Notes: generated by a model from the sequence alone, not told the origin. A stretch of 64,000 nt of DNA from Exiguobacterium sp. J17977 (GCF_018616375.1 NZ_JAEQBB010000009.1:1-64000); one strand, 5' to 3'; positions 42,111-51,206 are shown, counted from the first letter of the stretch. Translations and numbers: made by a program.

Positions 42111-43793
42111 ATGAGTTATGAACGCAAATATGCGGAAGCCTTGTCCCGTGTCATCGGGGACGAGTTGACGCTCGACCAGATTGAAGCATTGATTGAAAAA
42201 CCGAAACATGAGGCACACGGGGATCTCGCTTTCCCTTGTTTCCAACTCGCAAAAGCCTATCGCAAAGCTCCGGTCATGATCGCGACAGATATCGCGAACG
42301 ACTTGAACGACGAGTTGTTCACGAAAGTCGAGGCAGCGGGCCCGTACGTGAACGTCTTCTTGAGCCGTGACGTCGTCTCACAAGAAATCATCAACACGGT
42401 GCTCGACGAGAAAGCGGATTACGCGACACACGCGACGCGCAACGAGACGATCGTCACCGACTTCTCGTCACCGAACATCGCCAAACCGTTCTCGATGGGT
42501 CACCTTCGCTCGACAGTAATCGGGAATGCCATCAACCACATCGCCCGTAAAAACGGCTATGACGTCGTCGGCATCAACCACCTCGGGGATTGGGGCACAC
42601 AGTTCGGTAAACTGATGGTCGCCTATAAAAAATGGGGCGACGAGGAAGCGGTCCGGGCACATCCGATTGCTGAACTCTTGAAGCTCTACGTCCATTTCCA
42701 CGAAGAAGCGAAGACTCAACCGGAACTTGAAGATGAGGGCCGTGCGTGGTTCAAGAAACTTGAAGACGGCAACGAGGAAGCGACTGAGCTGTGGACGTGG
42801 TTCCGTGACGAGTCACTCAAAGAGTTCCAAAAAGTATACGACCTCCTCGGTGTCGAATTCGACAGCTTTAGCGGGGAAGCGTTCTATAACGACAAGATGG
42901 ATCGTGTTGTCGCCATGCTCGAAGAGAAAAACCTTCTCGTCGAAAGTGAAGGGGCGATGGTCGTCTCGCTTGAAGATGAGAACTTGCCACCATGTTTGAT
43001 CAAAAAGAAAGACGGCGCGACGCTCTATGCGACACGCGACTTGGCAGCTGCCGTCTATCGTCATGAGACGTACAACTTCGTCCAAGCGAACTACGTCGTC
43101 GGCGGTGAGCAGGCGCTTCACTTCAAGCAGCTGTTCTCGGTCCTGCGCAAGCTCGGCTACGACTTCGTCGACGGTATGCACCACGTGCCGTTCGGCTTGA
43201 TTTTGCAAGAAGGGAAAAAGATGTCGACACGTAAAGGTCGCATCGTCTTGCTCGAGGAAGTGCTCAAAGAAGCAATCGAGAAAGCACAGGCGAACATCGC
43301 TCAGAAGAACCCGGAACTTGCGAACGCGGACGATGTGGCTCGTATGGTCGGTGTCGGCGCGGTCATCTTCCACGACTTGAAGAACGAACGCATCAACAAC
43401 ATCGAGTTCGACCTCGACAGCATGCTCAAGTTTGAAGGCGAGACAGGCCCGTACGTGCAGTACACGAACGCGCGTGCGAACTCGCTCCTCCGTAAAGGCA
43501 ACTACGACGGCTCGACATTCACGGGTGCGGATGATGACCACACGTGGGGCGTCGTGACGATGCTCAACGCATTCCCGCACGTCATCACACGTGCCCACGA
43601 ACGCCGCGAGCCGTCGATCATTAGCCGTTATGTGCTCGATTTGGCGCAAGCGTTCAACAAGTATTACGGCCACGTCCGTGTCCTTGAAGAAGATGCAGGC
43701 AAACAATCACGTCTCGCCCTCGTCAAAGCGGTGACAATCGTGTTGACGGAAGGACTCCGATTGATCGGTGTTCAAGCTCCAGAAGAAATGTAA
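42111..43793 (+). CDS. argS: Arginyl-tRNA synthetase
   Basis: Class I synthetase charging tRNA-Arg, 560 residues. The HIGH-like motif is in SSPNIAKPFSMGHLRSTVIG (around residues 120-140) and the KMSKS equivalent is KKMSTRKGR. C-terminal DALR anticodon-binding domain is complete. AAGGAGGAATTAGA precedes the ATG. Regulated by the upstream T-box. Single gene ended by a palindromic terminator. Confidence 0.97.
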   Translation: MSYERKYAEALSRVIGDELTLDQIEALIEKPKHEAHGDLAFPCFQLAKAYRKAPVMIATDIANDLNDELFTKVEAAGPYVNVFLSRDVVSQEIINTVLDEKADYATHATRNETIVTDFSSPNIAKPFSMGHLRSTVIGNAINHIARKNGYDVVGINHLGDWGTQFGKLMVAYKKWGDEEAVRAHPIAELLKLYVHFHEEAKTQPELEDEGRAWFKKLEDGNEEATELWTWFRDESLKEFQKVYDLLGVEFDSFSGEAFYNDKMDRVVAMLEEKNLLVESEGAMVVSLEDENLPPCLIKKKDGATLYATRDLAAAVYRHETYNFVQANYVVGGEQALHFKQLFSVLRKLGYDFVDGMHHVPFGLILQEGKKMSTRKGRIVLLEEVLKEAIEKAQANIAQKNPELANADDVARMVGVGAVIFHDLKNERINNIEFDLDSMLKFEGETGPYVQYTNARANSLLRKGNYDGSTFTGADDDHTWGVVTMLNAFPHVITRAHERREPSIISRYVLDLAQAFNKYYGHVRVLEEDAGKQSRLALVKAVTIVLTEGLRLIGVQAPEEM

Positions 43794-43800
43794 GGACGAC

Positions 43801-43826
43801 AAAAGGGACCTCGCGAGGTCCCTTTT
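43801..43826. terminator. Bidirectional terminator
   Basis: Perfect palindrome with arms AAAAGGGACCTC/GAGGTCCCTTTT, between convergent argS and the phosphoesterase gene. Confidence 0.85.
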
Positions 43827-43827
43827 C

Positions 43828-44406
43828 TTATGCTTTCATGCGGGTGACGGTCCGCGCTTTCGTGTCATACAAACACCACTCGCGGTCAAAGATGACGGCG
43901 CCGACGTTGATGACGTAACGCTTCTTCTTCAAGACGAACGGTTGTCCGATTTCCCAGGGAATCGAGCGACCTTTCCGGTAAATCCCCGGAATATGGCTGT
44001 GTCCGATAAAGACGAGCGGATACTTGCCTTTCTCGACGAGCGGTTCCCAGTCTGGACTCCATTTTACTTGGTGACCGTGCAAGAACAGCGCTTCGTCGAG
44101 CGTCGTCTGCTCCGGTAATAAGGAGATGCGTGTTTTGACCGGATGTGACACCACGAGCACCTCATCAATCCGCTCCTCTTGATTGCCGCGCAGACTCGGG
44201 AAGGTGAGGAGCGCCTCGTAGTCCGGGTCGTAAGTGACAACGTCGGACACTTCATGGAAGCGCTCGTTGCGCCGTTTCTTACCGATATGACACTCGTACA
44301 AATCGCCGAGGCAAAGGATGTGCTCCGTCTCGCGGCGGACCGACTCGAGCACGGCTTTCAAATCATCAAACGAACCATGTGGGTCACTGATGATGGCGAG
44401 TTTCAT
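43828..44406 (-). CDS. Calcineurin-like metallophosphoesterase (YfcE/MJ0936-like)
   Basis: 192-residue phosphodiesterase. The metal-binding motifs are in order: ISDPHG (Asp8, His10), LGDLYEC, RGNQEE, FLHGHQ and GHSH. The DPHG form and the atypical GDLYEC are slight departures from DXH and GDXXD. Substrate unknown, probably a small phosphodiester. Its ATG overlaps the yajQ stop (ATGA), so it is the second gene of a two-gene operon. Confidence 0.87.
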   Translation of the reverse strand: MKLAIISDPHGSFDDLKAVLESVRRETEHILCLGDLYECHIGKKRRNERFHEVSDVVTYDPDYEALLTFPSLRGNQEERIDEVLVVSHPVKTRISLLPEQTTLDEALFLHGHQVKWSPDWEPLVEKGKYPLVFIGHSHIPGIYRKGRSIPWEIGQPFVLKKKRYVINVGAVIFDREWCLYDTKARTVTRMKA

Positions 44407-44894
44407 CGGTAGTTTGTAAATTGGGCATCGACGGACAATTCGAGCTCACGGACGAGCTGCATGACGGCTTGAAGGTCATCGCGCGACTTGGCTGTCACAC
44501 GGATTTGATCGTCTTGAATTTGCGACTTCACTTTCAGTTTTGATTCTTTGATGGCGTTGTTAATCTTTTTCGCATCGTCTTTATCGATGCCGCTCTTCAA
44601 TTTGACGCGTTGACGCACTGTGCCGCCGAGCGCACGTTCCACTTTTTGATAATCAAGGTTCTTCGTCGGGACGCCGCGTTTAATCAATTTCGTGATCAAG
44701 ACGTCTTTCAATTGCTCGAGCTTATAGTCATCATCTGAGACGAGGACGACATCGCCGTTATCGAGCGACATCTCGCTTTTCGAACCTTTAAAGTCGTAGC
44801 GGTTTAAAATTTCTTTCTCGGCGATTTGAATCGCGTTCTTCACTTCTTCGAGGTTCATTTCTGACACAATATCAAAAGAATTCTCTTTTGCCAT
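44403..44894 (-). CDS. yajQ: YajQ family cyclic nucleotide-binding protein (DUF520)
   Basis: 163-residue cytosolic protein with two ferredoxin-like halves; recognisable N-terminus [19 protein letters not shown] and FKGSKSEM, and [12 protein letters not shown] near the end. Xanthomonas YajQ binds cyclic di-GMP and acts with regulators; the Bacillota role is unknown. The adjacent, though separate, diguanylate cyclase at 40012 is suggestive only. AAAGGATGG precedes the ATG. Confidence 0.93.
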   Translation of the reverse strand: MAKENSFDIVSEMNLEEVKNAIQIAEKEILNRYDFKGSKSEMSLDNGDVVLVSDDDYKLEQLKDVLITKLIKRGVPTKNLDYQKVERALGGTVRQRVKLKSGIDKDDAKKINNAIKESKLKVKSQIQDDQIRVTAKSRDDLQAVMQLVRELELSVDAQFTNYR

Positions 44895-44920
44895 GTTTCA
44901 TCCATCCTTTACTAGGGTTT

Positions 44921-44929
44921 TGTTATAAT
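44921..44929 (+). promoter_or_regulatory. Extended -10 promoter of the pullulanase gene
   Basis: TGTTATAAT fits TG-N-TATAAT perfectly, 36 bases before the start codon; no clear -35 box, as expected for extended -10 promoters. Confidence 0.6.
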
Positions 44930-44964
44930 GATAGCAGATTTGAAGTAGTGAAGGAGTGAAAGAG

Positions 44965-46959
44965 ATGGAACATACGATTGATCAACAGACAAATGTAGAT
45001 TTAGACCATATGGCATATCACGGCAAAGACCTCGGGGTGACGTTTAAAAGTGACCTCATCCGATTGCGGGTCTGGTCACCGGTCGCCGAAGAGATGACGG
45101 TGAAACTATACCGGACGCCGCGAGCGCGGAAGTTCGAACGGTTGCCGCTAGAACGGGCCGAGAAAGGGACGTGGGTCATCGAACTCGATCGTGCCTTGTT
45201 CGAAGGTCAATTTTATGTGTTCGAGGCGATTGTCGCCGGCAAACGTGTCGAATCGCTCGATCCGTATGCAAAAGTCGTCGGGGTCAATGGGAAGCGCGGA
45301 TGTCTGCTCGACCCATCCACGCTCAACCCGGACCATTGGGTCAAAGAACGTCCGCTCTTCCACTCATCACAAGAAGCGGTCATTTACGAAGCGCATGTCC
45401 GTGATTTGACGAGCCATCCGGACAGCGGGGTCATGCATCGCGGGAAATTCCTCGGGATGACCGAAGTCGGGACGAAGACACCGACGGGTTACCCGACGGC
45501 TCTCGACTATATTACCGGGCTAGGTGTCACGCATCTCCAACTCATGCCGTTCTTCGATTACGGTTCGGTGAACGAATCGCGCGAGAGTGAGGCGAACTAT
45601 AACTGGGGCTATGACCCGGTCCACTATTTTGCCGTCGAAGGCTCATACGCTTCCTCGGCGGATGACCCGGCCGCTCGCATCATCGAATTGAAAGCGATGA
45701 TTCAAGCGCTGCACGACCGTGGCATCCGTGTCATCATGGACGTTGTGTTCAACCATACGTATGACGCGTTGACGACGCCGCTTGGACAGTTCGTACCGGA
45801 CTACTATTACCGGTTGAACGAGGACGGCACGCTCGCCGACGGTTCGGCATGCGGGAACGATACGGCGTCCGAGCGGGCGATGATGCGCAAACTGATCGTG
45901 GAATGTGTGTCGTATTGGGCGAAAGAGTTCATGATTGACGGCTTCCGCTTCGATTTGATGGGGCTCCATGACGTCAAGACGATGAACCAGGTCCGCAAGG
46001 CGCTCGATCGCATCGACCCATCGATTCTCGTGACCGGAGAAGGCTGGGATCTTGATACGCCGCTCTCGGTCCGCAAAAAGGCGAACCAACATAACGCCCA
46101 TAAGATGCCGCGCATCGCCCAGTTCAACGATGCGATTCGCGACGGTGTCCGCGGGGATGTGTTCATCGAAGACTTGCCAGGTTGGATCAGCGGCAACACG
46201 GATATGACGGCAGACGTCAAACGTGGGATTGCCGGTGCGGTCACGAGCCAAAGCTTTGCTGACGAACCGAACCAAGTCGTGAACTATGTCGAGTGCCATG
46301 ACAACTTGACGCTTTGGGACAAGCTTGCCGCCACGAATCCGGACGATGATGAGACGACACGCCGCCGCCGGCATCGCCTCGCGACGTCAATCGTGTTGCT
46401 CAGCCAAGGCATCCCGTTCCTGCATAGCGGTCAAGAGTTCTTCCGCACGAAAGACGGGGACGAGAACAGCTTCAATTCGGGGGAGGTCGTCAACCGTTTG
46501 GATTGGACACGAGCCGAGCAAGAGACGCCGAGCGTCGAATATGTGAAGGGCTTGATCAGCCTGCGCAAACAATATCCGTTGTTCCGTCTTGAGAATGCGG
46601 AACAGATTCGTAAACATTTGCGTTTCTTCGATGAAGAAGAGGGCGTCATCGCCTTTGAACTGAGTCGCCACGTCGAGGGCTACGTCGAACGCCATCTCGT
46701 ATACCATAACGGACTCGAGGAAGCGGTCGAGGTGAAACTCCCGGCCGGCAAGTTCGAGGTCCACGTCGAAGACCATACCGTCAATTTGACGGCGCCACGT
46801 CTCCTTGAGGAGCGGCACGTCACGGTCGCGCCGTTATCGACACTCGTCGTGACGGAACGCCGTCCGGATTACAGCAAATATGCGGTCGCCGGTGGAGCTG
46901 CTTTGGCCATCCTCGGTCTCTGGTATGTCGCGAAAAAACGGAAACCGAAACAAAAGTAA
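44965..46959 (+). CDS. pulA: Type I pullulanase with C-terminal membrane anchor
   Basis: 664-residue debranching enzyme of family GH13_14 hydrolysing alpha-1,6 bonds in glycogen or pullulan. Order: CBM48-like N-domain (about 15-110), pullulanase region YNWGYDP, then DVVFNHT, GFRFDLMG (nucleophile Asp), GEGWD (acid Glu) and ECHDNLTLWD. There is no signal peptide or LPXTG. Residues 639-656 form a hydrophobic helix and the last eight (KKRKPKQK) are basic, the layout of a tail anchor placing the enzyme on the cytosolic membrane face. ATG 44965 is eight bases after AAGGAG; a GTG nine bases earlier abuts the site. Confidence 0.92.
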   Translation: MEHTIDQQTNVDLDHMAYHGKDLGVTFKSDLIRLRVWSPVAEEMTVKLYRTPRARKFERLPLERAEKGTWVIELDRALFEGQFYVFEAIVAGKRVESLDPYAKVVGVNGKRGCLLDPSTLNPDHWVKERPLFHSSQEAVIYEAHVRDLTSHPDSGVMHRGKFLGMTEVGTKTPTGYPTALDYITGLGVTHLQLMPFFDYGSVNESRESEANYNWGYDPVHYFAVEGSYASSADDPAARIIELKAMIQALHDRGIRVIMDVVFNHTYDALTTPLGQFVPDYYYRLNEDGTLADGSACGNDTASERAMMRKLIVECVSYWAKEFMIDGFRFDLMGLHDVKTMNQVRKALDRIDPSILVTGEGWDLDTPLSVRKKANQHNAHKMPRIAQFNDAIRDGVRGDVFIEDLPGWISGNTDMTADVKRGIAGAVTSQSFADEPNQVVNYVECHDNLTLWDKLAATNPDDDETTRRRRHRLATSIVLLSQGIPFLHSGQEFFRTKDGDENSFNSGEVVNRLDWTRAEQETPSVEYVKGLISLRKQYPLFRLENAEQIRKHLRFFDEEEGVIAFELSRHVEGYVERHLVYHNGLEEAVEVKLPAGKFEVHVEDHTVNLTAPRLLEERHVTVAPLSTLVVTERRPDYSKYAVAGGAALAILGLWYVAKKRKPKQK

Positions 46960-46966
46960 GCACGAA

Positions 46967-46994
46967 AAAAGGAGACGTCATTCCGTCTCCTTTT
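46967..46994. terminator. Bidirectional terminator
   Basis: Stem AAAAGGAGACG/CGTCTCCTTTT (46967-46977 with 46984-46994), shared by the convergent pullulanase and YycC-like genes. Confidence 0.8.
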
Positions 46995-47142
46995 CCTCGT
47001 TCGTTTCAGTTTTGGCTGCCTCGAGCTCCATCATCTTCTTGACGATGATGTGTTTTGGCATATGCATGAGTTCCTCGAGCGGGACGTTTAGCTTTTTGGC
47101 AAGCTCGACCGCCGTCTCGGGAGAGAGTTGAAGTGGGCGCAT
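46978..47142 (-). CDS. yycC: YycC-like small protein, 54 residues
   Basis: An ATG at 47142 with AAAGGAGGAACCCTC before it opens a 54-codon frame. The product begins MRPLQLSPETAVELAKKLN and contains ELMHMPKHI, a pattern I recall from the small YycC family of Bacillales, ending in a charged tail rich in Glu and Lys. Function unknown. Short genes like this are often missed in annotation; codon use and the strong site support that it is real. Confidence 0.8.
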   Translation of the reverse strand: MRPLQLSPETAVELAKKLNVPLEELMHMPKHIIVKKMMELEAAKTETNEEKETE

Positions 47143-47282
47143 GAGGGTTCCTCCTTTCCGATTACGGGTATGCTACTGCCAGTATACAGGAAAAACGGAC
47201 GGTTGGAGAATGTGTTCGGTGAACACATTCAAAATCGAAAAATGCGTCAGGCGTTGCTAAGCTGAAACTAGGAAGTGATCAA

Positions 47283-48074
47283 ATGTACAAACAAGTAGCA
47301 GACTATCAATTTCATCAGACGGTTGAATGGTTAGAGCGCGTTGGTGGAGGATGGATGTTGTATTTGGCGCAAACCGGGTTTCTGTTTTTTGACGAGACGT
47401 TCCAAATCCGATGGGAACTCGAGTGGAAATGGGCACCTTGTGCACTATATATTGAACCGCACGGTAGAAGAGCCGTCGCGCTATTTCGAGATTTGCAGAC
47501 ATACGGAGTCATGGATTTGACAAACGGGACGATGGAACGTCACCCGATTCCAAGGACGTTCCATGACGATTGGTTCAGTAACTTGCATTACTGGTCAGGG
47601 GACGATTTGTATTTGTACTCGGCCGAATCAGATATCGTCGCCTTGAACTTGAACGATCACACGTTTCGGTATAGCCGTTACGAGGAGATCCCGGAGTTCG
47701 GGAATATCATCGAACTCGCATATCAACCGACCTATGATTTCGAACGATTCACGGCACCTGGCCTCGTGACCTTGTACGATGAACGGAATCAACAGTTCAT
47801 GGTCGAGGACGTCGAAGCGGGCGCGCGTTGGAAAATTCCATACGGGGGTGACCGTGACTTGGTCATCGTCGATCAAATCGGTGTGACGACCGCCATCACC
47901 TCGATGACATCGTTCCAACTGTTTGAGCGCGATTGTGAAGTGTTCTCATCCGAAGTATGTGCCGAGACCGAATTATTGAAAGTCGTCTTATTGGACGAGC
48001 CGGGCGACAGACTCGTCGTCCTATCGACGCCGCGCCGCTTCTGCCATAGCTGGCTGCAAGTGTTCGAGCGTTGA
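47283..48074 (+). CDS. Hypothetical protein, 263 residues
   Basis: No family recognised. The protein is rich in Trp, Tyr and Phe and is made of repeated short strands (VGGGWMLYLAQTGFLFF, DDLYLYSAESDIVALNL, DRLVVLSTPRRF), which suggests a small beta-propeller or WD-like fold. No signal peptide or membrane helix is seen, so it is probably cytosolic. AGGAAGTGATCAA precedes the ATG. It is a single gene with its own terminator. Confidence 0.75.
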   Translation: MYKQVADYQFHQTVEWLERVGGGWMLYLAQTGFLFFDETFQIRWELEWKWAPCALYIEPHGRRAVALFRDLQTYGVMDLTNGTMERHPIPRTFHDDWFSNLHYWSGDDLYLYSAESDIVALNLNDHTFRYSRYEEIPEFGNIIELAYQPTYDFERFTAPGLVTLYDERNQQFMVEDVEAGARWKIPYGGDRDLVIVDQIGVTTAITSMTSFQLFERDCEVFSSEVCAETELLKVVLLDEPGDRLVVLSTPRRFCHSWLQVFER

Positions 48075-48075
48075 C

Positions 48076-48108
48076 AATCCTGGACCAGGACACGGTTCAG
48101 GATTTTTT
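48076..48108 (+). terminator. Rho-independent terminator
   Basis: Eleven-base stem AATCCTGGACC/GGTTCAGGATT (one G-T pair) followed by six T. Confidence 0.8.
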
Positions 48109-48176
48109 TACGAAGGCTTACAGAATCTCGTCTAAAAACGGGAACAGTCTTCTTAGATGGAGAGGAGTGGACAGGG

Positions 48177-50300
48177 ATGGAACGATTAGGACAAGCGTTA
48201 GTCCGATGGCGCTACGCTGTCGTGTTGATTTGGACGGTATTGCTCGCGGTATCGGTATATTTCGGATTACAGTTGCCAAGTGAACTGCGCGGCAACGGGT
48301 TTGCGATTCAAGACGGGCGTTTCGCCCAAGTGGAAGATACGTTGAACGACCGGTTCGACCGGGCCGGAGCCTCGATGATCGTCTTGTTGGAAGGGGGCGA
48401 CCTTGAGACGGTCATCGAGCAGCAACGGGATCGACTGATTGATGTCGATGGGGTCGACGGCGTGATCACGCCAGCCGAGAATCCCGATGCCCGCTCAGGG
48501 GACGCAGCTTACTTATTGCTCGAGTTCGAGGATTACGATACGGCCGAGGCGTCAATCGATGGCGTTCGCAACGCCTTGATTCGAGATACGGATACAGACG
48601 TGCGATTGACGGGAGAGCCGGTCTTCGCGGATGACTTGAATGAAGCGTCGAAGAATGACTTGATTCGGGCTGAGTTGATTGGGATTCCGGTCGCGTTGCT
48701 CGTCCTCTTGCTCGTCTTTGGGACACCGCTCGCCGCGGTCATGCCGTTATTCGTTGGATTGATTACGTTCATCGTGGCGGCGGGTGCATTGTTCTTCTTT
48801 GCCCAAACGATGGAACTGTCCATTTTCGTCTTGAATGCGGTCGCGATGATCGCCATCGCGCTAGGCATCGATTTTTCATTATTGCTCGTCAACCGTTATC
48901 GCGAAGAGCTTGCGCGTGGGAGCATACGTGAGGCAGCCATCGTCAGAACGGTCGCGACGGCCGGGCGTTCGATTCTGTTCTCAGGGCTTTGTGTGTTCGT
49001 CGGACTGGCCGGGTTGCTATTCATCCAAGTCGACGTGTTCCAAGCCGTTGCGCTCGGTGCGTTAGTTGCGGTGGCGGGGGCGGTCTTATCGGCGCTCACG
49101 CTGTTGCCGTCCGCCTTATATATCGTCGGAGATGCCATCAATAAGGGGCGTCTCATCAAAACGAATGAGACGCGTTCTGAAGTACGGTGGCAGAAGTTGG
49201 CCCGTTTCGTCATGCGACGTCCCGTCACGATGACACTCGTCGCGCTCTTGCTGTTACTACCGAGTCTCTGGTTCGTCCGTGACCTCGAATTGAACATCCC
49301 GGACGCCGATGCGCTCCCGACCTCGTACGAGTCACGGGCCGCCCTTGAGCGGTGGGACGACGTGTTCGGGGAGACGTCGACGGATGCGGTGCTCTTGTTT
49401 GAGACGAACGATTTGACCGATTCAATGATTCTCGATGAATTGACGGCACTCACCGATGAGCTATCCGAGGATCCGATTGTCGACAACGTTACGACGTTCT
49501 TGACGGCATCCGGTCTCGAACCGGCCGAATTCCAACAACTCGCGGAAGCGGCACCAGAGCAACTCGAGGCGTTCGAACGTCTCGTCACGCTCGAAGGGAA
49601 TACCGACCTTGCCCTCGTCAACATCAGTTTCAACGTCCCGCCAAGTGATAAGGACGCGCAGGCGTTCGTCCGGGATTGGCGTGAGAGCGGTTTTGACGTC
49701 GGGGGACCAGCCGCGTTCAACGAAGAAATTTATGAAGAGATTTATGACAGTATCCCGTATGCGGTCGTGACTGTCATCTTGGCGACGATGGTCATTCTCA
49801 TGTGGGCGTTCCGCTCGGTCTTGATTCCAATTAAGGCGATCATCATGAACGTGCTCGGTCTCGGGGCGACGTTCGGTCTGCTCGTCATCATCTTCGAATC
49901 AGGATACGTGTACGATGCCGAGACGATCAGCATCTTGACCCCGGTGTTCATCTTCTCGCTCGTGTTCGGCCTATCGATGGACTACGAGGTGTTTCTCGTC
50001 TCGCGGATTGAGGAATATTACCGGGAGACTGGAGATAACGATTACGCGACGGAGATGGGACTCGCCAAGACGAGTAAAATCATCACGTCGGCCGCGGTCA
50101 TCATGATTGTCGTCACGGGGGCGTTCGCTTTTACCGGTGTCAGTCCGATCAAACAGCTCGGTGTCGGCATCGCGCTCGCAATCTTTATCGATGCGACAAT
50201 CATCCGTATTTTACTTGTCCCGTCCTTGATGAAATTGCTCGGGGACTGGAACTGGTGGTGGTTCGGGAAGAAAGATTTACCGAAACGTAACTTACACTAA
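48177..50300 (+). CDS. MMPL/RND-type transporter (YdfJ-like)
   Basis: 707-residue membrane transporter of the MMPL branch of RND proteins, about 12 helices in two halves each with a large extracytoplasmic loop (about 35-170 and 385-520). The proton-relay signatures LGIDFSLLLVNRYREE in the first half and GLSMDYEVFLVSRI in the second are intact. Actinobacterial relatives export lipids; Bacillota members (YdfJ) have unknown cargo. AGAGGAGTGGACAGGG precedes the ATG. No partner gene is adjacent. Confidence 0.9.
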   Translation: MERLGQALVRWRYAVVLIWTVLLAVSVYFGLQLPSELRGNGFAIQDGRFAQVEDTLNDRFDRAGASMIVLLEGGDLETVIEQQRDRLIDVDGVDGVITPAENPDARSGDAAYLLLEFEDYDTAEASIDGVRNALIRDTDTDVRLTGEPVFADDLNEASKNDLIRAELIGIPVALLVLLLVFGTPLAAVMPLFVGLITFIVAAGALFFFAQTMELSIFVLNAVAMIAIALGIDFSLLLVNRYREELARGSIREAAIVRTVATAGRSILFSGLCVFVGLAGLLFIQVDVFQAVALGALVAVAGAVLSALTLLPSALYIVGDAINKGRLIKTNETRSEVRWQKLARFVMRRPVTMTLVALLLLLPSLWFVRDLELNIPDADALPTSYESRAALERWDDVFGETSTDAVLLFETNDLTDSMILDELTALTDELSEDPIVDNVTTFLTASGLEPAEFQQLAEAAPEQLEAFERLVTLEGNTDLALVNISFNVPPSDKDAQAFVRDWRESGFDVGGPAAFNEEIYEEIYDSIPYAVVTVILATMVILMWAFRSVLIPIKAIIMNVLGLGATFGLLVIIFESGYVYDAETISILTPVFIFSLVFGLSMDYEVFLVSRIEEYYRETGDNDYATEMGLAKTSKIITSAAVIMIVVTGAFAFTGVSPIKQLGVGIALAIFIDATIIRILLVPSLMKLLGDWNWWWFGKKDLPKRNLH

Positions 50301-50380
50301 ATGTACAGTTAATGAAACAACTCCGGAATTGTGTTAGACTACTCATATCACTACGCGCAATTTGGGAAAGGAAGGTCTTT

Positions 50381-50428
50381 ATGGATACCGAGAGGACATG
50401 GCCTCTGTTTCAATTACCGGACTTCTAG
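50381..50428 (+). other. Candidate leader peptide ORF 1 (15 codons)
   Basis: ATG at 50381 is five bases after AAAGGAAGG and opens a frame of 15 residues (MDTERTWPLFQLPDF) ending in TAG. It sits in the untranslated leader of the YitT-family gene and is immediately followed by a long hairpin (about 50430-50466). The site strength suggests that it is translated; I cannot match it to a known leader peptide. Confidence 0.5.
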
Positions 50429-50483
50429 CGTTGAGTTTTTACAAGCGACATCAATGTAAAAATCAACAAACGGAAGATCGGAG

Positions 50484-50621
50484 ATGGAACAGATGGAACC
50501 GCGGCTACGACTGAGGATCCTCCTCTCCGTTGAAAACGGGGAGGACAATCGGAATGAAACGAGTTGCTACCATAGTGCTCGGAACGCTGATCATGGCGTT
50601 CGGTTATTATTATTTGAATGA
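50484..50621 (+). other. Candidate leader ORF 2 crossing the hairpin and the yitT start
   Basis: ATG at 50484 (and a second in-frame ATG at 50493 after GGAG) opens a 45-codon frame that runs through the Shine-Dalgarno hairpin and over the first 68 bases of the YitT-family gene in another frame. Its early residues include MEPRLRLRILL. Translating ribosomes would open the hairpin. Sites are weak to moderate. Confidence 0.4.
50520..50545 (+). promoter_or_regulatory. Hairpin hiding the yitT ribosome binding site
   Basis: TCCTCTCCG pairs with CGGGGAGGA (one T-G pair), extendable by TT/AA. The 3' arm contains GGGGAGGA, eight bases before the start codon at 50554. Formation would block translation initiation. 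Confidence 0.65.
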
Positions 50622-51189
50622 ACAGTTTGGTTTGGCAGAAGGGGGCTTCGTCGGGCTAGCATTGCTCGGCCGCTATTTATTTGATATCGATCCGGCGATC
50701 TCGATGATTGTACTCGATATTCCCTTCTTTTTAATCGCCCTGTGGTGGAAAGGCTGGCGCTTCGTCGGGCAAGCCGTGCTTGCCGCGGCGTCACTGTCGC
50801 TCAGCTACGCCATGTGGGATCGGTTGGATTTACTAACGTTCGATATCCAAGTCTGGCCGGCGACGTTGTTCGCCGCCATCGCGAGCGGGATTGTGACAGG
50901 TTACGGTCTCGGTCTCGTCTTGAAATCGGGCGGGGCGACCGGGGGCGACGATTTATTCGCACTCGGCCTATCAAAATGGACCGGCGTATCGGTCGGGACG
51001 ATTCTCATCATATTTGATGTCATCGTTTTGGCGATCTCGCTCATCTATTTGCCATTGTCGAATGCGCTGTATACGCTTCTCGCGGTCTCGATCGCAGGTC
51101 GTGTCGTCACGAAGATGTTGACGGACGATGTGGTCGAAGTAACCGTACCAAGTGTGACCAAACTAAAAACAAAAAACGATCTCGCGTGA
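50554..51189 (+). CDS. YitT family (DUF161) membrane protein
   Basis: 211-residue integral membrane protein with six or so helices, matching the YitT/UPF0750 membrane domain: GGFVGLALLGRYLF, GYGLGLVLKSGGATGGDDLFA and VGTILIIFDVIVL. The usual C-terminal DUF2179 ligand-binding domain is absent, so it is a short form. Function is unknown; the Bacillus relative yxkD lies behind a ykkC-type RNA leader. Here a 250-base leader with two short ORFs and an SD-masking hairpin precedes it. ATG 50554 is eight bases after GGGGAGGA. Confidence 0.87.
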   Translation: MKRVATIVLGTLIMAFGYYYLNEQFGLAEGGFVGLALLGRYLFDIDPAISMIVLDIPFFLIALWWKGWRFVGQAVLAAASLSLSYAMWDRLDLLTFDIQVWPATLFAAIASGIVTGYGLGLVLKSGGATGGDDLFALGLSKWTGVSVGTILIIFDVIVLAISLIYLPLSNALYTLLAVSIAGRVVTKMLTDDVVEVTVPSVTKLKTKNDLA

Positions 51190-51206
51190 GATCGTTTTTT
51201 GTTTTG
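51166..51206 (+). terminator. Rho-independent terminator
   Basis: Eighteen-base perfect stem (51166-51183 with 51188-51205) spanning the yitT-like stop codon, with T runs. Confidence 0.85.

Noticed and set aside
50341-50553. Match of the YitT leader to guanidine-I (ykkC), M-box, ydaO or yybP riboswitches
   Set aside because: Only short fragments resemble these (CCGAGAGG, TATGGATACC). The conserved cores that I remember for each class are not present in order.
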